Below, piece after piece: positions 8,938-16,325 of a DNA stretch of 36,587 nt; within the stretch, counting starts at the first letter, position 1, and every line of letters begins with the position of its first letter. The notes beneath the pieces were generated by a model. It saw only the letters and a list, made by a program, of their open reading frames with translations, was not told the DNA's origin and did no database searches. The stretch lies in contig SKIB01000091.1 in the NCBI GenBank assembly GCA_007116635.1, forward strand, positions 1 through 36,587, written 5' to 3'. A program made the position numbers and the translations under genes. This DNA comes from Saccharospirillaceae bacterium (lineage in GTDB: Bacteria; Pseudomonadota; Gammaproteobacteria; Pseudomonadales; Natronospirillaceae).

Positions 8938-9258
8938 CTATGAATCCTGCACCGAATCCTTGGCTGAGTCCTGTTCATCGGCCAAGGGGTTAGCTGGCCA
9001 GTCGGCCAAGGGCCAAGCCTTGGCTTCACTGGCGCCCAGCACATAGCCGGTGGCCTGCTGATACCATTGGGCCAGCTGCAAGCCAAAGCCCTGCAGGCCG
9101 GGGTGTGGCTCATTGGCGTTCAACACGCGGTAAAGGAATTGCATCACCGCCAGTACCACCAACAGCACCCAAGACAGGCGCAACAACAGGAAGAACAACA
9201 GGCTATACAGCAGCCGCACCACCAAACTTTCGATCTGTTCGCGATTTATTGAGCTCAT
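8938..9258 (-). CDS. DUF4389 membrane protein
   Basis: A 106-residue protein with one long or two short hydrophobic helices at about residues 14-45. It is followed by the conserved-looking segment in which LNANEPHPGLQGFGLQLAQWYQQ leads to a PLADWP motif, and an acidic Ser/Asp-rich tail. This matches the DUF4389 family, whose members are small inner-membrane proteins of unknown function often encoded next to gpsA and sixA in pseudomonad-like bacteria. It lies 21 bases after gpsA and 1 base before sixA. No catalytic residues are evident. Confidence 0.8.
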   Translation of the reverse strand: MSSINREQIESLVVRLLYSLLFFLLLRLSWVLLVVLAVMQFLYRVLNANEPHPGLQGFGLQLAQWYQQATGYVLGASEAKAWPLADWPANPLADEQDSAKDSVQDS

Positions 9259-9279
9259 GTCACACCTCGTTGACTAAAA

Positions 9280-10302
9280 TTACCTTGCCGTCATGAATTC
9301 GACATCTTGCGCATGGGCACCCAGCATCAGTTGCTCGGTAAGATGGGCAATGGGCTTGTCTTGGTAAATGATACCATAGAGGGCATTGACCAAAGGCATG
9401 TCCAAGTCTAATTCTAGCGCTTTGTGATAGACCATGCGCAGGGTGTTGACCCCCTCAGCCACCTCACCCAAGGACTTGACCGCCTGAATCAGGGTGTAGC
9501 CCTCACCTATCATGTAGCCGATGCGAAAATTTCGACTCAGGGGCGAGGTACAGGTCACCACCAGATCGCCCACCCCGGCCAGACCTAAAAAGGTCAGAGG
9601 GTCGGCACCAAGACGCACGGCAAAGCGGCTCATCTCCGCCAAACTGCGGGTCAGGATCATGGCCTTGGTGTTGGCACCCATGCCCAGGGCCTGGGCCAAG
9701 CCCGAAACAATGGCGTAGATGTTTTTTAAGGCGCCGGCCAACTCCACGCCATAAAGATCCGGGTTGGTGTAAGCACGAAAACTTTGGTTGCTGAGAATGG
9801 CCTGAACCTGCTCACGCAAGACTTTGTTTTTGGAGGCCACCACCGTGGCAGACGGGTGACCAAGAGCAATTTCTTTGGCCAAGTTGGGCCCGCCCACCAC
9901 GGCCACCGGGCAGTTAGGCAGATTAGCCGACAGGATTTCGCTCATCAGCTTGAATTCTTCAGGCTCAATGCCCTTGGTTAGGCTGACGATGGCCGGCATT
10001 TGATCCGCTGGCAGACGCTGAGCCACCTCAGCACTGACGGCACTGAAGGCCTTGCTGGGCACGGCAAAAAACACCAGGTCGACCGACTGCAAGGCAACGC
10101 TCAGATCATCAGTAAAGCTAAGACTGTCGCCGAGCTGGTACTCCGGCAAGTATTTGCTGTTGACTCTGGTCTTTTCTAGTTCTTGCAGTTGGCGCTCACT
10201 GCGCATCCATAAACAGACATGATGGCCGTTACTGGCAGCAATATCCGCCACCACAGTTCCAAAGCTACCCGCCCCAAGGACGGCAATTCGACATAATTTC
10301 AA
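9280..10302 (-). CDS. gpsA: Glycerol-3-phosphate dehydrogenase [NAD(P)+]
   Basis: GpsA reduces dihydroxyacetone phosphate to sn-glycerol-3-phosphate, the backbone of phospholipids, in the cytoplasm. The 340-residue protein has an N-terminal Rossmann fold with GAGSFG at residues 10-15. It also has the VGGPNLAKEI segment, the catalytic Lys in ELAGALKNIYAI and the LAGVGDLVVTCTSPLSRN signature. The ATG overlaps the upstream STAS gene stop by 4 bases (ATGA), so its translation is likely coupled to that signalling gene, an unusual partner for a phospholipid gene. Confidence 0.97.
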   Translation of the reverse strand: MKLCRIAVLGAGSFGTVVADIAASNGHHVCLWMRSERQLQELEKTRVNSKYLPEYQLGDSLSFTDDLSVALQSVDLVFFAVPSKAFSAVSAEVAQRLPADQMPAIVSLTKGIEPEEFKLMSEILSANLPNCPVAVVGGPNLAKEIALGHPSATVVASKNKVLREQVQAILSNQSFRAYTNPDLYGVELAGALKNIYAIVSGLAQALGMGANTKAMILTRSLAEMSRFAVRLGADPLTFLGLAGVGDLVVTCTSPLSRNFRIGYMIGEGYTLIQAVKSLGEVAEGVNTLRMVYHKALELDLDMPLVNALYGIIYQDKPIAHLTEQLMLGAHAQDVEFMTAR

Positions 10303-10811
10303 GTAGAACTCTCGTTGTGTTCTAAAGCAGCCACCAGGTCTCTGAATTGCTGGTGATTACTTTCATTGATAGACATTAGAATACGGTGCGCTTCAAGCAC
10401 TCTGGACTTGGCTTCATCTTCATCGCACTGGCAAGGCTCAAGCTCTTTGGCGCTCTGCATATCAACTGAAGACAAAACATCTGGAACCTCACCCACAAAG
10501 ACGTAAATAGGGCCTTCAAAACCCATCATACTCAGCAGACGAGTAACATCTGGATTGGTGGTTAATATACTTGGCACGCGCTCTGTTACAGCCTGTGACA
10601 TGAAGGAAATCTTAGCCAACAACCCAAGTGTAGTGCTGTCGAGGCACTCAGCATCACGAGCATCTATAGTAACAGAGCCAAAAGCGGGGTCAGCAAACAT
10701 GCTTTGTAAACAGCCCTCCAGGGTGGAACAAAGAGTTAAGCGTACATCGCCAGTCAAGCGAATCACATAGTCGCCCTTGGATCTAGCTAATAAAATTTTA
10801 CCTTGGTCCAC
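10299..10811 (-). CDS. STAS-domain protein (anti-sigma factor antagonist type) with C-terminal extension
   Basis: Residues about 1-105 form a STAS domain like SpoIIAA/RsbV. The phospho-acceptor region is ECLDSTTLGLLAKIS, with Ser59 the likely phosphorylation site. A C-terminal extension of about 65 residues contains a Cys-x-Cys (CQC at about 128-130), an acidic run and a predicted helix; its role is unknown. The stop of the SpoIIE-type phosphatase gene lies 3 bases upstream and gpsA overlaps its stop by 4 bases. The pairing suggests that the phosphatase removes phosphate from this STAS protein. The gene is distinct from the shorter HsbA-like STAS at 34098. Its binding target cannot be seen; no anti-sigma-type kinase gene is adjacent. 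Confidence 0.85.
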   Translation of the reverse strand: MDQGKILLARSKGDYVIRLTGDVRLTLCSTLEGCLQSMFADPAFGSVTIDARDAECLDSTTLGLLAKISFMSQAVTERVPSILTTNPDVTRLLSMMGFEGPIYVFVGEVPDVLSSVDMQSAKELEPCQCDEDEAKSRVLEAHRILMSINESNHQQFRDLVAALEHNESST

Positions 10812-10814
10812 AAC

Positions 10815-12038
10815 CTACGACCTCGTATCTCTTAGTAGCAGAATGGTTATATCATCTACGACCTGACCAGACATCTTATCCTGCAATGCAGACAGTAACT
10901 CTGGCATTCGCCAATGATGAGTGGCAAGAATCTTAGACAGCAGCGATTCTTTTGCCAACTGGCCCTTGGCCTGCAAACCATCCAAAACACCATCTGAGCA
11001 TGCAAACAACTCAAATTGATCAAAGCTCAAAGACTCTTGCCTCCATTCTTGGTTTGGCAACAAGCCAACTGCCACACCGGTAATAGGCAGTGTTTGCAAT
11101 TGGTGATTAACTCTAACCATGGGTAATGGCAAGTGAGCCGCATTGATGTAGTCAAACTTTTTAAGCTGCCTATCAAGCAAAAACACAAATAGGGTAACAT
11201 GCTTGGATAGTGCAAGGCCAAGAAGCTCAGTATTTAAGTGAGATACCAACTCTTGCAAACTCACTAACTGATTACTTACGCCAGTGATGTATTGCTGCTT
11301 TAAATAATGTAACTCTGTCTTAACCAGCATGGTCACCATAGCAGAAGAAACACCATGACCTGCAACATCGGCAAGTATGCCCATACTCAGAGTGTCTGAC
11401 AACTGAAAGTAATCGACAAAGTCACCTGATAAAAAGTTACAAGGCTCTAAAAAGTGTGCAAATTCAAAGGGTGGCCAAAACAGAAAGTTTTTCGGAAATA
11501 ATCGACGCTGCAACTCTTGGCCTGCCTGTAGCTCTTGGCGCATTTGTAACCAATGCTCGCGCAAAGACTGGTTTGATTGTGCAAAAGCATCAGTCAGTTT
11601 TTTTTGCAAGCCATGGTCTCGCAAAATATTTGCCAAGGTTGCCAACAAGGACAGCTTGGGTTGCAAGGCCTCCAAGGGCAAGATGCTTGCATTTACCAAC
11701 ATTGACCCATCTGCCAATGCCATCAAAGCTGGATTGCGTGAAAACACCAACCACAAGGATTCAGGATCCCAAGATCTAAACTGAGCCAGATGCTGCCAAT
11801 GCTCATTAGACAAGTCTTGATCCACAATCATTAGCAAGCTCGATGGTTGAAGATCGAATGGCAAAGCTAAATCCGCAAAAAAGCGCCACGCAGGGAAAGC
11901 CTTTTGAACCTGCTCAGCCAGACTGGAATCTAGCCAGGCCTGACTTGCACTGATGACGACATCATTCACAAGATCATGCCCAAGTGAGTTTTCAAAAATC
12001 ACTTCGTTAGAGTCCAGTTGCATTTGATTTGAATGCAT
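10815..12038 (-). CDS. SpoIIE-type PP2C serine phosphatase with degenerate receiver-like N-terminus
   Basis: The C-terminal half (about 190-407) is a PP2C/SpoIIE phosphatase with the metal-binding aspartates in place: SGDFVD, LADVAGHG, ACSDGVLDG and VVDDITILLL. The N-terminal 150 residues alternate strand and helix like a response-regulator receiver, including LLMIVDQD where the phospho-acceptor would be. They lack the acidic pair and the conserved Lys, so this is probably a pseudo-receiver. A helical linker (about 150-185) joins the two. ATG 12038 has GGGGGT just upstream; a GTG at 12050 is the alternative. It is the first gene of the series leading to aroC and is paired with a STAS gene 3 bases downstream, the likely substrate. 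Confidence 0.85.
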   Translation of the reverse strand: MHSNQMQLDSNEVIFENSLGHDLVNDVVISASQAWLDSSLAEQVQKAFPAWRFFADLALPFDLQPSSLLMIVDQDLSNEHWQHLAQFRSWDPESLWLVFSRNPALMALADGSMLVNASILPLEALQPKLSLLATLANILRDHGLQKKLTDAFAQSNQSLREHWLQMRQELQAGQELQRRLFPKNFLFWPPFEFAHFLEPCNFLSGDFVDYFQLSDTLSMGILADVAGHGVSSAMVTMLVKTELHYLKQQYITGVSNQLVSLQELVSHLNTELLGLALSKHVTLFVFLLDRQLKKFDYINAAHLPLPMVRVNHQLQTLPITGVAVGLLPNQEWRQESLSFDQFELFACSDGVLDGLQAKGQLAKESLLSKILATHHWRMPELLSALQDKMSGQVVDDITILLLRDTRS

Positions 12039-12224
12039 AGCTACCCCCACAGCAAAGAACGCCTAATCTATTTTTGCTAGCCTTACCCAGACTACAGATC
12101 TAGCATAGTTAAATACCAGCTACTACTAGCCTAGCAGATGCAAGTTTTTTAACGTATTGGGATGCAAAGTATTTGAACTCTGACTATGCTTTTACTGTCT
12201 TTTACAAATTGCTTAGGAGCACTA

Positions 12225-12518
12225 ATGGACAGAACACGTGACTATGCTGAAAAAAGAGATTTCATTCGCATGCAGATCAATGTACCTGCAACGGTGAGCA
12301 CTGAATCTCAACATATCGAAACTCAGTGTCTCGACCTGTCAGCCACAGGCGCTCGAGTAATAAGCCCAACACCCATGAGCATAGGAGGGCTAGTACAGGT
12401 GCGAATAGACTCTCCTCAGGCAAACTTTAGCGGCCTAAGTGCAGAAGCGGAGGTTTTACGCTGTGAGCCAGAAGAAAGCGAGTACGCCATCGCTTTAAGA
12501 ATCATCAAAATCAGCTAA
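12225..12518 (+). CDS. PilZ-domain c-di-GMP-binding protein
   Basis: A 97-residue single-domain PilZ protein. Both c-di-GMP-contact motifs are present: RDFIR (RxxxR) at about residues 11-15 and DLSATG (D/NxSxxG) near residue 42. ATG 12225 has AGGAG five bases upstream; an in-frame ATG at 12186 is rejected because it lies ahead of this ribosome binding site. The gene diverges from the SpoIIE/STAS operon and is followed by a strong hairpin. Stand-alone PilZ proteins act as c-di-GMP receptors on motility, polysaccharide or pilus machinery. The partner here is not known. Confidence 0.88.
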   Translation: MDRTRDYAEKRDFIRMQINVPATVSTESQHIETQCLDLSATGARVISPTPMSIGGLVQVRIDSPQANFSGLSAEAEVLRCEPEESEYAIALRIIKIS

Positions 12519-12562
12519 CACTATCCTTGTGCATCGCGCCAGACAAGAATCAGTATGATAAC

Positions 12563-12588
12563 AACCCAAGAGCTAACACTCTTGGGTT
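12563..12588 (+). terminator. Terminator after the PilZ gene
   Basis: A perfect 10-bp stem AACCCAAGAG / CTCTTGGGTT with a 6-base loop lies 45 bases after the PilZ stop and is followed by a T-rich stretch (ATTTAATTT). It sits between converging genes and may also stop transcription from the DUF2802-like gene. Confidence 0.75.
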
Positions 12589-12640
12589 ATTTAATTTAGC
12601 CTTAGTTTAGAGGCTACTGAAACACTTAGCTAGCCACGCA

Positions 12641-12922
12641 TCAATTTAATCCCTTGTGCTCTGCCAGTCGAGCCATCAAGTGCTTCTCAGCCAAACCAAT
12701 TTCAGGCTCTGAAGCAACCTCCAAGGGTGCAGCTCTTTGACTCACAATTGCCTGCCCCATTCCTCTTGTTGTTGCCTGTAATGCTCGAACCTGACGTTCA
12801 ATAGACTGCTGCCTTTGATTTAATTGCAGTTGATGACGATAAAGCATAAAAACAACAATTAACAACAGCACAGCAAACCCAAAAGCCAGCCAAGGAAGAA
12901 AAGTTAAAAGGCTTAGATCCAT
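12641..12922 (-). CDS. DUF2802-like small membrane protein, short form
   Basis: A 93-residue protein with an N-terminal membrane helix (about residues 5-27) and a basic, Gln-rich coiled-coil-like segment containing RGMGQAI. It ends in LAEKHLMARLAEHKGLN. In pseudomonad chemotaxis clusters the gene just after cheW encodes a DUF2802 protein, so position and the GMG segment support that family. Those proteins are usually longer, with a C-terminal helix-turn-helix-like part that is missing here. A strong terminator separates it from cheW, so it probably has its own promoter, which I could not identify. Function unknown. Confidence 0.6.
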   Translation of the reverse strand: MDLSLLTFLPWLAFGFAVLLLIVVFMLYRHQLQLNQRQQSIERQVRALQATTRGMGQAIVSQRAAPLEVASEPEIGLAEKHLMARLAEHKGLN

Positions 12923-12998
12923 GTTATTGCTCCAAATATTGACACTTCTTCAGACTATGATCTTTGAAGCAAATACTAAGCCATAGTGACAACAAAAT

Positions 12999-13027
12999 AA
13001 AAAAAACCTGCAACAGCAGGCTTTTTC
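12999..13027 (-). terminator. Rho-independent terminator after cheW
   Basis: On the minus strand the stem CCTGC/GCAGG (loop TGTT) is flanked by A5 upstream and T8 downstream. The A/T flanks can extend the stem, so it may work in both directions. It lies about 70 bases after the cheW stop. Confidence 0.8.
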
Positions 13028-13093
13028 ACTTCGAGGATCAAAACATCAGCTAGCTAATCAACTTAATAGCTGCCATCTGTAACCCATGTCTCA

Positions 13094-13579
13094 TTACAAA
13101 CTGTTTAGTTCACGCCATTCATCATCAGTGAGCATTTTATCCAAGTCAACCAAAATCAGTAATTCATCATCTTTATGGCATACGCCCTGTATGAACCTAG
13201 CGGTTTCGTCATTACCTACATTGGGTGCGGTTTCTATCTCTGAGGCTCGTAGGTACACCACCTCTGCCACAGCATCCACTAAGATGCCCACTACCTGCTC
13301 CTCTGCCTCAATAATAACAATGCGAGTATTATCGGTGACCTCGGCACTCATGAGACCAAATCGTTCACGAGTATCAATAACAGTGACCACGTTGCCACGT
13401 AGGTTGATGATCCCTAACACATAACTGGGCGCACCAGGAACTGGAGCGATTTCGGTATAGCGTAGCACCTCTCGAACCTGCATTACATTGATGCCGTAGG
13501 ACTCATTTTCTAAGCGAAAGGTCACCCACTGCAATACTGGGTCATCCGACATCTTTGCACTGGTTGCTTGCAATGTCAT
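13094..13579 (-). CDS. cheW: Chemotaxis coupling protein CheW
   Basis: CheW links chemoreceptors to the CheA kinase in polar arrays. The 161-residue protein is a single CheW domain of normal length, containing LQWVTFRLENESYGINVMQVREVLRYTEIAPVPGAP in its N-terminal half and GIINLRGNVVTVIDTRERFG, both typical of pseudomonad-type CheW. ATG 13579 has AGGAG six bases upstream; the ATG at 13585 abuts that sequence with no spacing. It follows parP after a 60-base gap and is the last gene before a strong terminator. Confidence 0.96.
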   Translation of the reverse strand: MTLQATSAKMSDDPVLQWVTFRLENESYGINVMQVREVLRYTEIAPVPGAPSYVLGIINLRGNVVTVIDTRERFGLMSAEVTDNTRIVIIEAEEQVVGILVDAVAEVVYLRASEIETAPNVGNDETARFIQGVCHKDDELLILVDLDKMLTDDEWRELNSL

Positions 13580-13639
13580 ACACATCTCCTAAACAGTTTC
13601 TTTTATTTTAGAATAGTTGAGTTCAACAAGAGTGCCAGT

Positions 13640-14410
13640 CTATTTTAAACGAAATTGACAAAGTGCTTGAACGTCAATCAGGGCACACATTTCATCTTTA
13701 ATGGTTCCTGCCAACCACGGCCTGTTATTGCGCTGCTCTCGCCACTTAACCTGTGTTTTAGCAATTCGTTTACTCCCTAACACCTGATGACAAGCCAGCC
13801 CCCAATGAGAGTCATAGACCCCAATTGCATAGCGATAATCTAATGAATGCTCAGGCTGGTATCGATGTTCGAGAAAAACTCTGGCGGTGTCCACCAATCG
13901 CAATGAAGAGCTTTCAGATAACTTCATCAACCCCAGCAGCCAATCAGGCTGACCAAACAAAGACGTGAGCTCAGACTTGGTATGAATGGTCCCCAGCATT
14001 ATCATAGGGATTGCCAAATTTAGGCCCGCCACTTGAAACAACAAACAGTCAAACTCTTCCTCTTGCCAAGCCTTTGTTGGACCCAGGCCCGAATCGCCAG
14101 GGCTGTCAGTAGTGCTTCCTTCTAGCTCCTGCGATGGTTCCAACTCTGGCGCTTGAGTTTGACTTGACGTCACCGGGGCTATTTTTTCACTGATCTGCTC
14201 ATCTGCCAGATCATGATCAGACTCAACATGCTCTTTGACCTCAACAGCGGCTTCTACCTTCGGGAGATCCACCAAATCATCAACAAGCTCTTCTTGCTCG
14301 AGTATCTCTGGTACCTGTAATAACAAATCTTCCAAATATAGATTCAATGCTTGCTTAGGCTTGGTAGCTACTGCCTTAGAATCAGATGCTGAAGAATGAT
14401 GTTTTGTCAC
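13640..14410 (-). CDS. parP: ParP-like CheW-domain chemotaxis adaptor
   Basis: The 256-residue protein has a disordered, Glu/Asp-rich N-terminal part (about 1-110) and a C-terminal CheW-like domain (about 115-255, starting EFDCLLFQVAGLNLAIPM). It overlaps the ParA-type ATPase gene by 4 bases and precedes cheW, the exact setting of ParP in Vibrio and of PA1463 in Pseudomonas. In Vibrio, ParP binds ParC and CheA and keeps chemoreceptor arrays at the cell pole. The role here is inferred from gene order and domain layout. Confidence 0.82.
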   Translation of the reverse strand: MTKHHSSASDSKAVATKPKQALNLYLEDLLLQVPEILEQEELVDDLVDLPKVEAAVEVKEHVESDHDLADEQISEKIAPVTSSQTQAPELEPSQELEGSTTDSPGDSGLGPTKAWQEEEFDCLLFQVAGLNLAIPMIMLGTIHTKSELTSLFGQPDWLLGLMKLSESSSLRLVDTARVFLEHRYQPEHSLDYRYAIGVYDSHWGLACHQVLGSKRIAKTQVKWREQRNNRPWLAGTIKDEMCALIDVQALCQFRLK

Positions 14411-15201
14411 GAGACCGCCTCAGCCACACCTATTTTTGGCTTTAGCAGATCTTTTAAAAGGTGCTGATAAGCTTGGGTAGAGCGAGCCTCTGGGTCCATC
14501 AGACTAATAAACTGCCCTAAGACACTGGCATCTCTTAAGCGAGTATCAACAGGTATGGCTGCCTGCCAAAGATGATCCGGGTATTGCTTACGTAACATAT
14601 TCAGGGCTTGCTGACTTGCGCTTGTACGCCTGTCGTACATGGTTGGAACTATCAGATATGGCAATTGCTGCTTACGCGAGCGCATCACCATAGAAAGAGT
14701 GTTAACCATGCGTTCAAGACCCTTAATGGCCATAAACTCAGTTTGCACTGGCAGGATTATTTGTTGACAAGCAGCTAAGGCATTGATCAATAACACCCCT
14801 AGCTGTGGCGGCGTATCAATAATGGCATAGTCAAAGTCGTCCCAGAGCTTGGCTAACGCCCTAGAAATGACCAAGCCCATACCTTCTTGACTGGCCACGC
14901 TGCGCTCGAGGGTGGCTAGTGCAGTAGAGGATGGCATGAACTTGACTGACTCATGCGGTGTTTCTTGTAACAACATACCTGGCAAATGATCAGGAACCTG
15001 CCCCTTGTGCATAAAAAGATCATAAAGGCTGTGCTGAATATTGTCAGGATCCATCCGAAAATAACTGGTCAGTGACCCCTGCGGATCCAGATCAAGCAAC
15101 AACACCTTTTTGCCTGCTTGGGCCAATAGACCAGCTAAGGAAACGACGGAGCTTGTTTTACCAACCCCACCTTTTTGATTTGCTATCGACCATACACGCA
15201 T
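14407..15201 (-). CDS. parC: ParA-family ATPase ParC (polar positioning of chemotaxis arrays)
   Basis: The 264-residue P-loop ATPase has the deviant Walker A KGGVGKT at residues 10-16, LLDLDPQGSLTSYF (Walker A') and YAIIDTPPQLG (Walker B). ATG 15201 has a perfect AAGGAG six bases upstream; the in-frame start at 15222 lies ahead of this site and is rejected. The gene sits between cheB and parP, where Pseudomonas and Vibrio carry ParC, which recruits chemotaxis clusters to the flagellated pole. A sigma-28-like promoter precedes it. The motC/motD genes often found between cheB and this gene in pseudomonads are absent here. Confidence 0.88.
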   Translation of the reverse strand: MRVWSIANQKGGVGKTSSVVSLAGLLAQAGKKVLLLDLDPQGSLTSYFRMDPDNIQHSLYDLFMHKGQVPDHLPGMLLQETPHESVKFMPSSTALATLERSVASQEGMGLVISRALAKLWDDFDYAIIDTPPQLGVLLINALAACQQIILPVQTEFMAIKGLERMVNTLSMVMRSRKQQLPYLIVPTMYDRRTSASQQALNMLRKQYPDHLWQAAIPVDTRLRDASVLGQFISLMDPEARSTQAYQHLLKDLLKPKIGVAEAVS

Positions 15202-15277
15202 GACTTGCTCCTTAATGATCAATTATTGACGGGCATATTCTGTAATATTTAGAAGCAAAATAAATGCCATAAAAATG

Positions 15278-15304
15278 CTATCGGCCTGAACCATAAAAGC
15301 TTAA
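15278..15304 (-). promoter_or_regulatory. Sigma-28 (FliA)-type promoter upstream of parC
   Basis: On the minus strand TTAAG (plus 15300-15304) is followed after 14 bases by GCCGATAG (plus 15278-15285), seven of eight matches to the sigma-28 -10 element GCCGATAA. The predicted start lies about 70 bases before the parC ATG. It overlaps no other gene and would serve parC-parP-cheW. Confidence 0.6.
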
Positions 15305-15306
15305 CC

Positions 15307-16311
15307 CTAAAGTTTGCTAATCAATTCAGCCATCTCTGGAATGGTCATTACTGCATCCGCAAGACCATGCTTACGTATGGACCCTGGCATACCATCAATA
15401 ACACAGCTAGAAGCATCCTGAGCCCAGACAATACCATGACCTTGCTTAACTAAGCGTGCGCCGTCAGTGCCATCGCTCCCCATGCCGGTCAAAACAATGG
15501 AAAGCAACTTCTTAGGATAGTATTTAATGCCGCTTGCAAAGGTAAGGTCTACAGAAGGCTTATAATTCAATCGATCATCACCTGGCCAAACGCGGAGCTT
15601 TCCCTTTTGACTAAAAATCATTTGCTGGCCACCAGGGGCTAAATAAGCACAACCTGGCCTGATTGATAAGCCATCTTGAGCCTCTACGACCTTAAGCCGA
15701 CAAAGCTGATTAAGTCGCTCAGCAAAAGGTCCTGTAAAGCTGCCAGGCATGTGTTGAATCAGGCAAATGGGAACAGGCAGGCTTGAAGGCAAAACGGTCA
15801 GCAACTTTTGTAAGGCAACGGGCCCACCTGTGGATGCTCCTATTAGGATAACATCAGGCTTAACAGCCAAACTTACCTTAGTCGACCTAGCAACCATTGG
15901 CGAAGGAGAGCTTTTTTGACTTCGTGCCACAGCCAGAATTTTTTGACAAAGTGCCATGGTTTGCTGGCTTCTTGGCGACATTTGCTCACGAAACTTTGGC
16001 AAAAAATCCACTGCACCCGCTTCCAAGGCATCCAGGGTAACCTTGGCCCCTGCATATGTCAGACTGGAGAACATCAGGATGGGCACTGGAGCCCTTTGCA
16101 TGATCTCCTTGACTGCGGAAATGCCATCTAGCACCGGCATTTCGTAATCCATGGTAATTACATCAGGCTTGAGTTTGACGGCCTGATCAATTGCTTCTCG
16201 ACCATTGGAAGCAATACCCACAACAGACAATTGTGGGTGAGAGTTAATGATCTGACTAACCTGAGAACGGAAAAATGCCGAATCATCTACGACTAAAACC
16301 TTTAGAGTCAT
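15307..16311 (-). CDS. cheB: Chemotaxis methylesterase/deamidase CheB
   Basis: CheB removes methyl groups from receptor glutamates and deamidates glutamines, after phosphorylation by CheA. The 334-residue protein has a receiver domain (phospho-Asp 55 in ITMDYEMP, acidic pair at 9-10). A linker is followed by the esterase domain with catalytic Ser160 (GASTGGP), His187 (IQHMPGSFT) and Asp280 (TGMGSDG). It starts 14 bases after the cheA stop and belongs to the cheYZAB operon. Confidence 0.96.
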   Translation of the reverse strand: MTLKVLVVDDSAFFRSQVSQIINSHPQLSVVGIASNGREAIDQAVKLKPDVITMDYEMPVLDGISAVKEIMQRAPVPILMFSSLTYAGAKVTLDALEAGAVDFLPKFREQMSPRSQQTMALCQKILAVARSQKSSPSPMVARSTKVSLAVKPDVILIGASTGGPVALQKLLTVLPSSLPVPICLIQHMPGSFTGPFAERLNQLCRLKVVEAQDGLSIRPGCAYLAPGGQQMIFSQKGKLRVWPGDDRLNYKPSVDLTFASGIKYYPKKLLSIVLTGMGSDGTDGARLVKQGHGIVWAQDASSCVIDGMPGSIRKHGLADAVMTIPEMAELISKL

Positions 16312-16325
16312 TCAGCCTCCAACAG

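Noticed and set aside
8939-9113. N-terminal extension of SixA to 9113
   Set aside because: It would run through the DUF4389 gene in another frame; the catalytic RHG must be near the N-terminus.
13621-13638. CTGGCAC -24-like element between parP and cheW
   Set aside because: The -12 element reads TTGA instead of TTGC, losing the essential GC.
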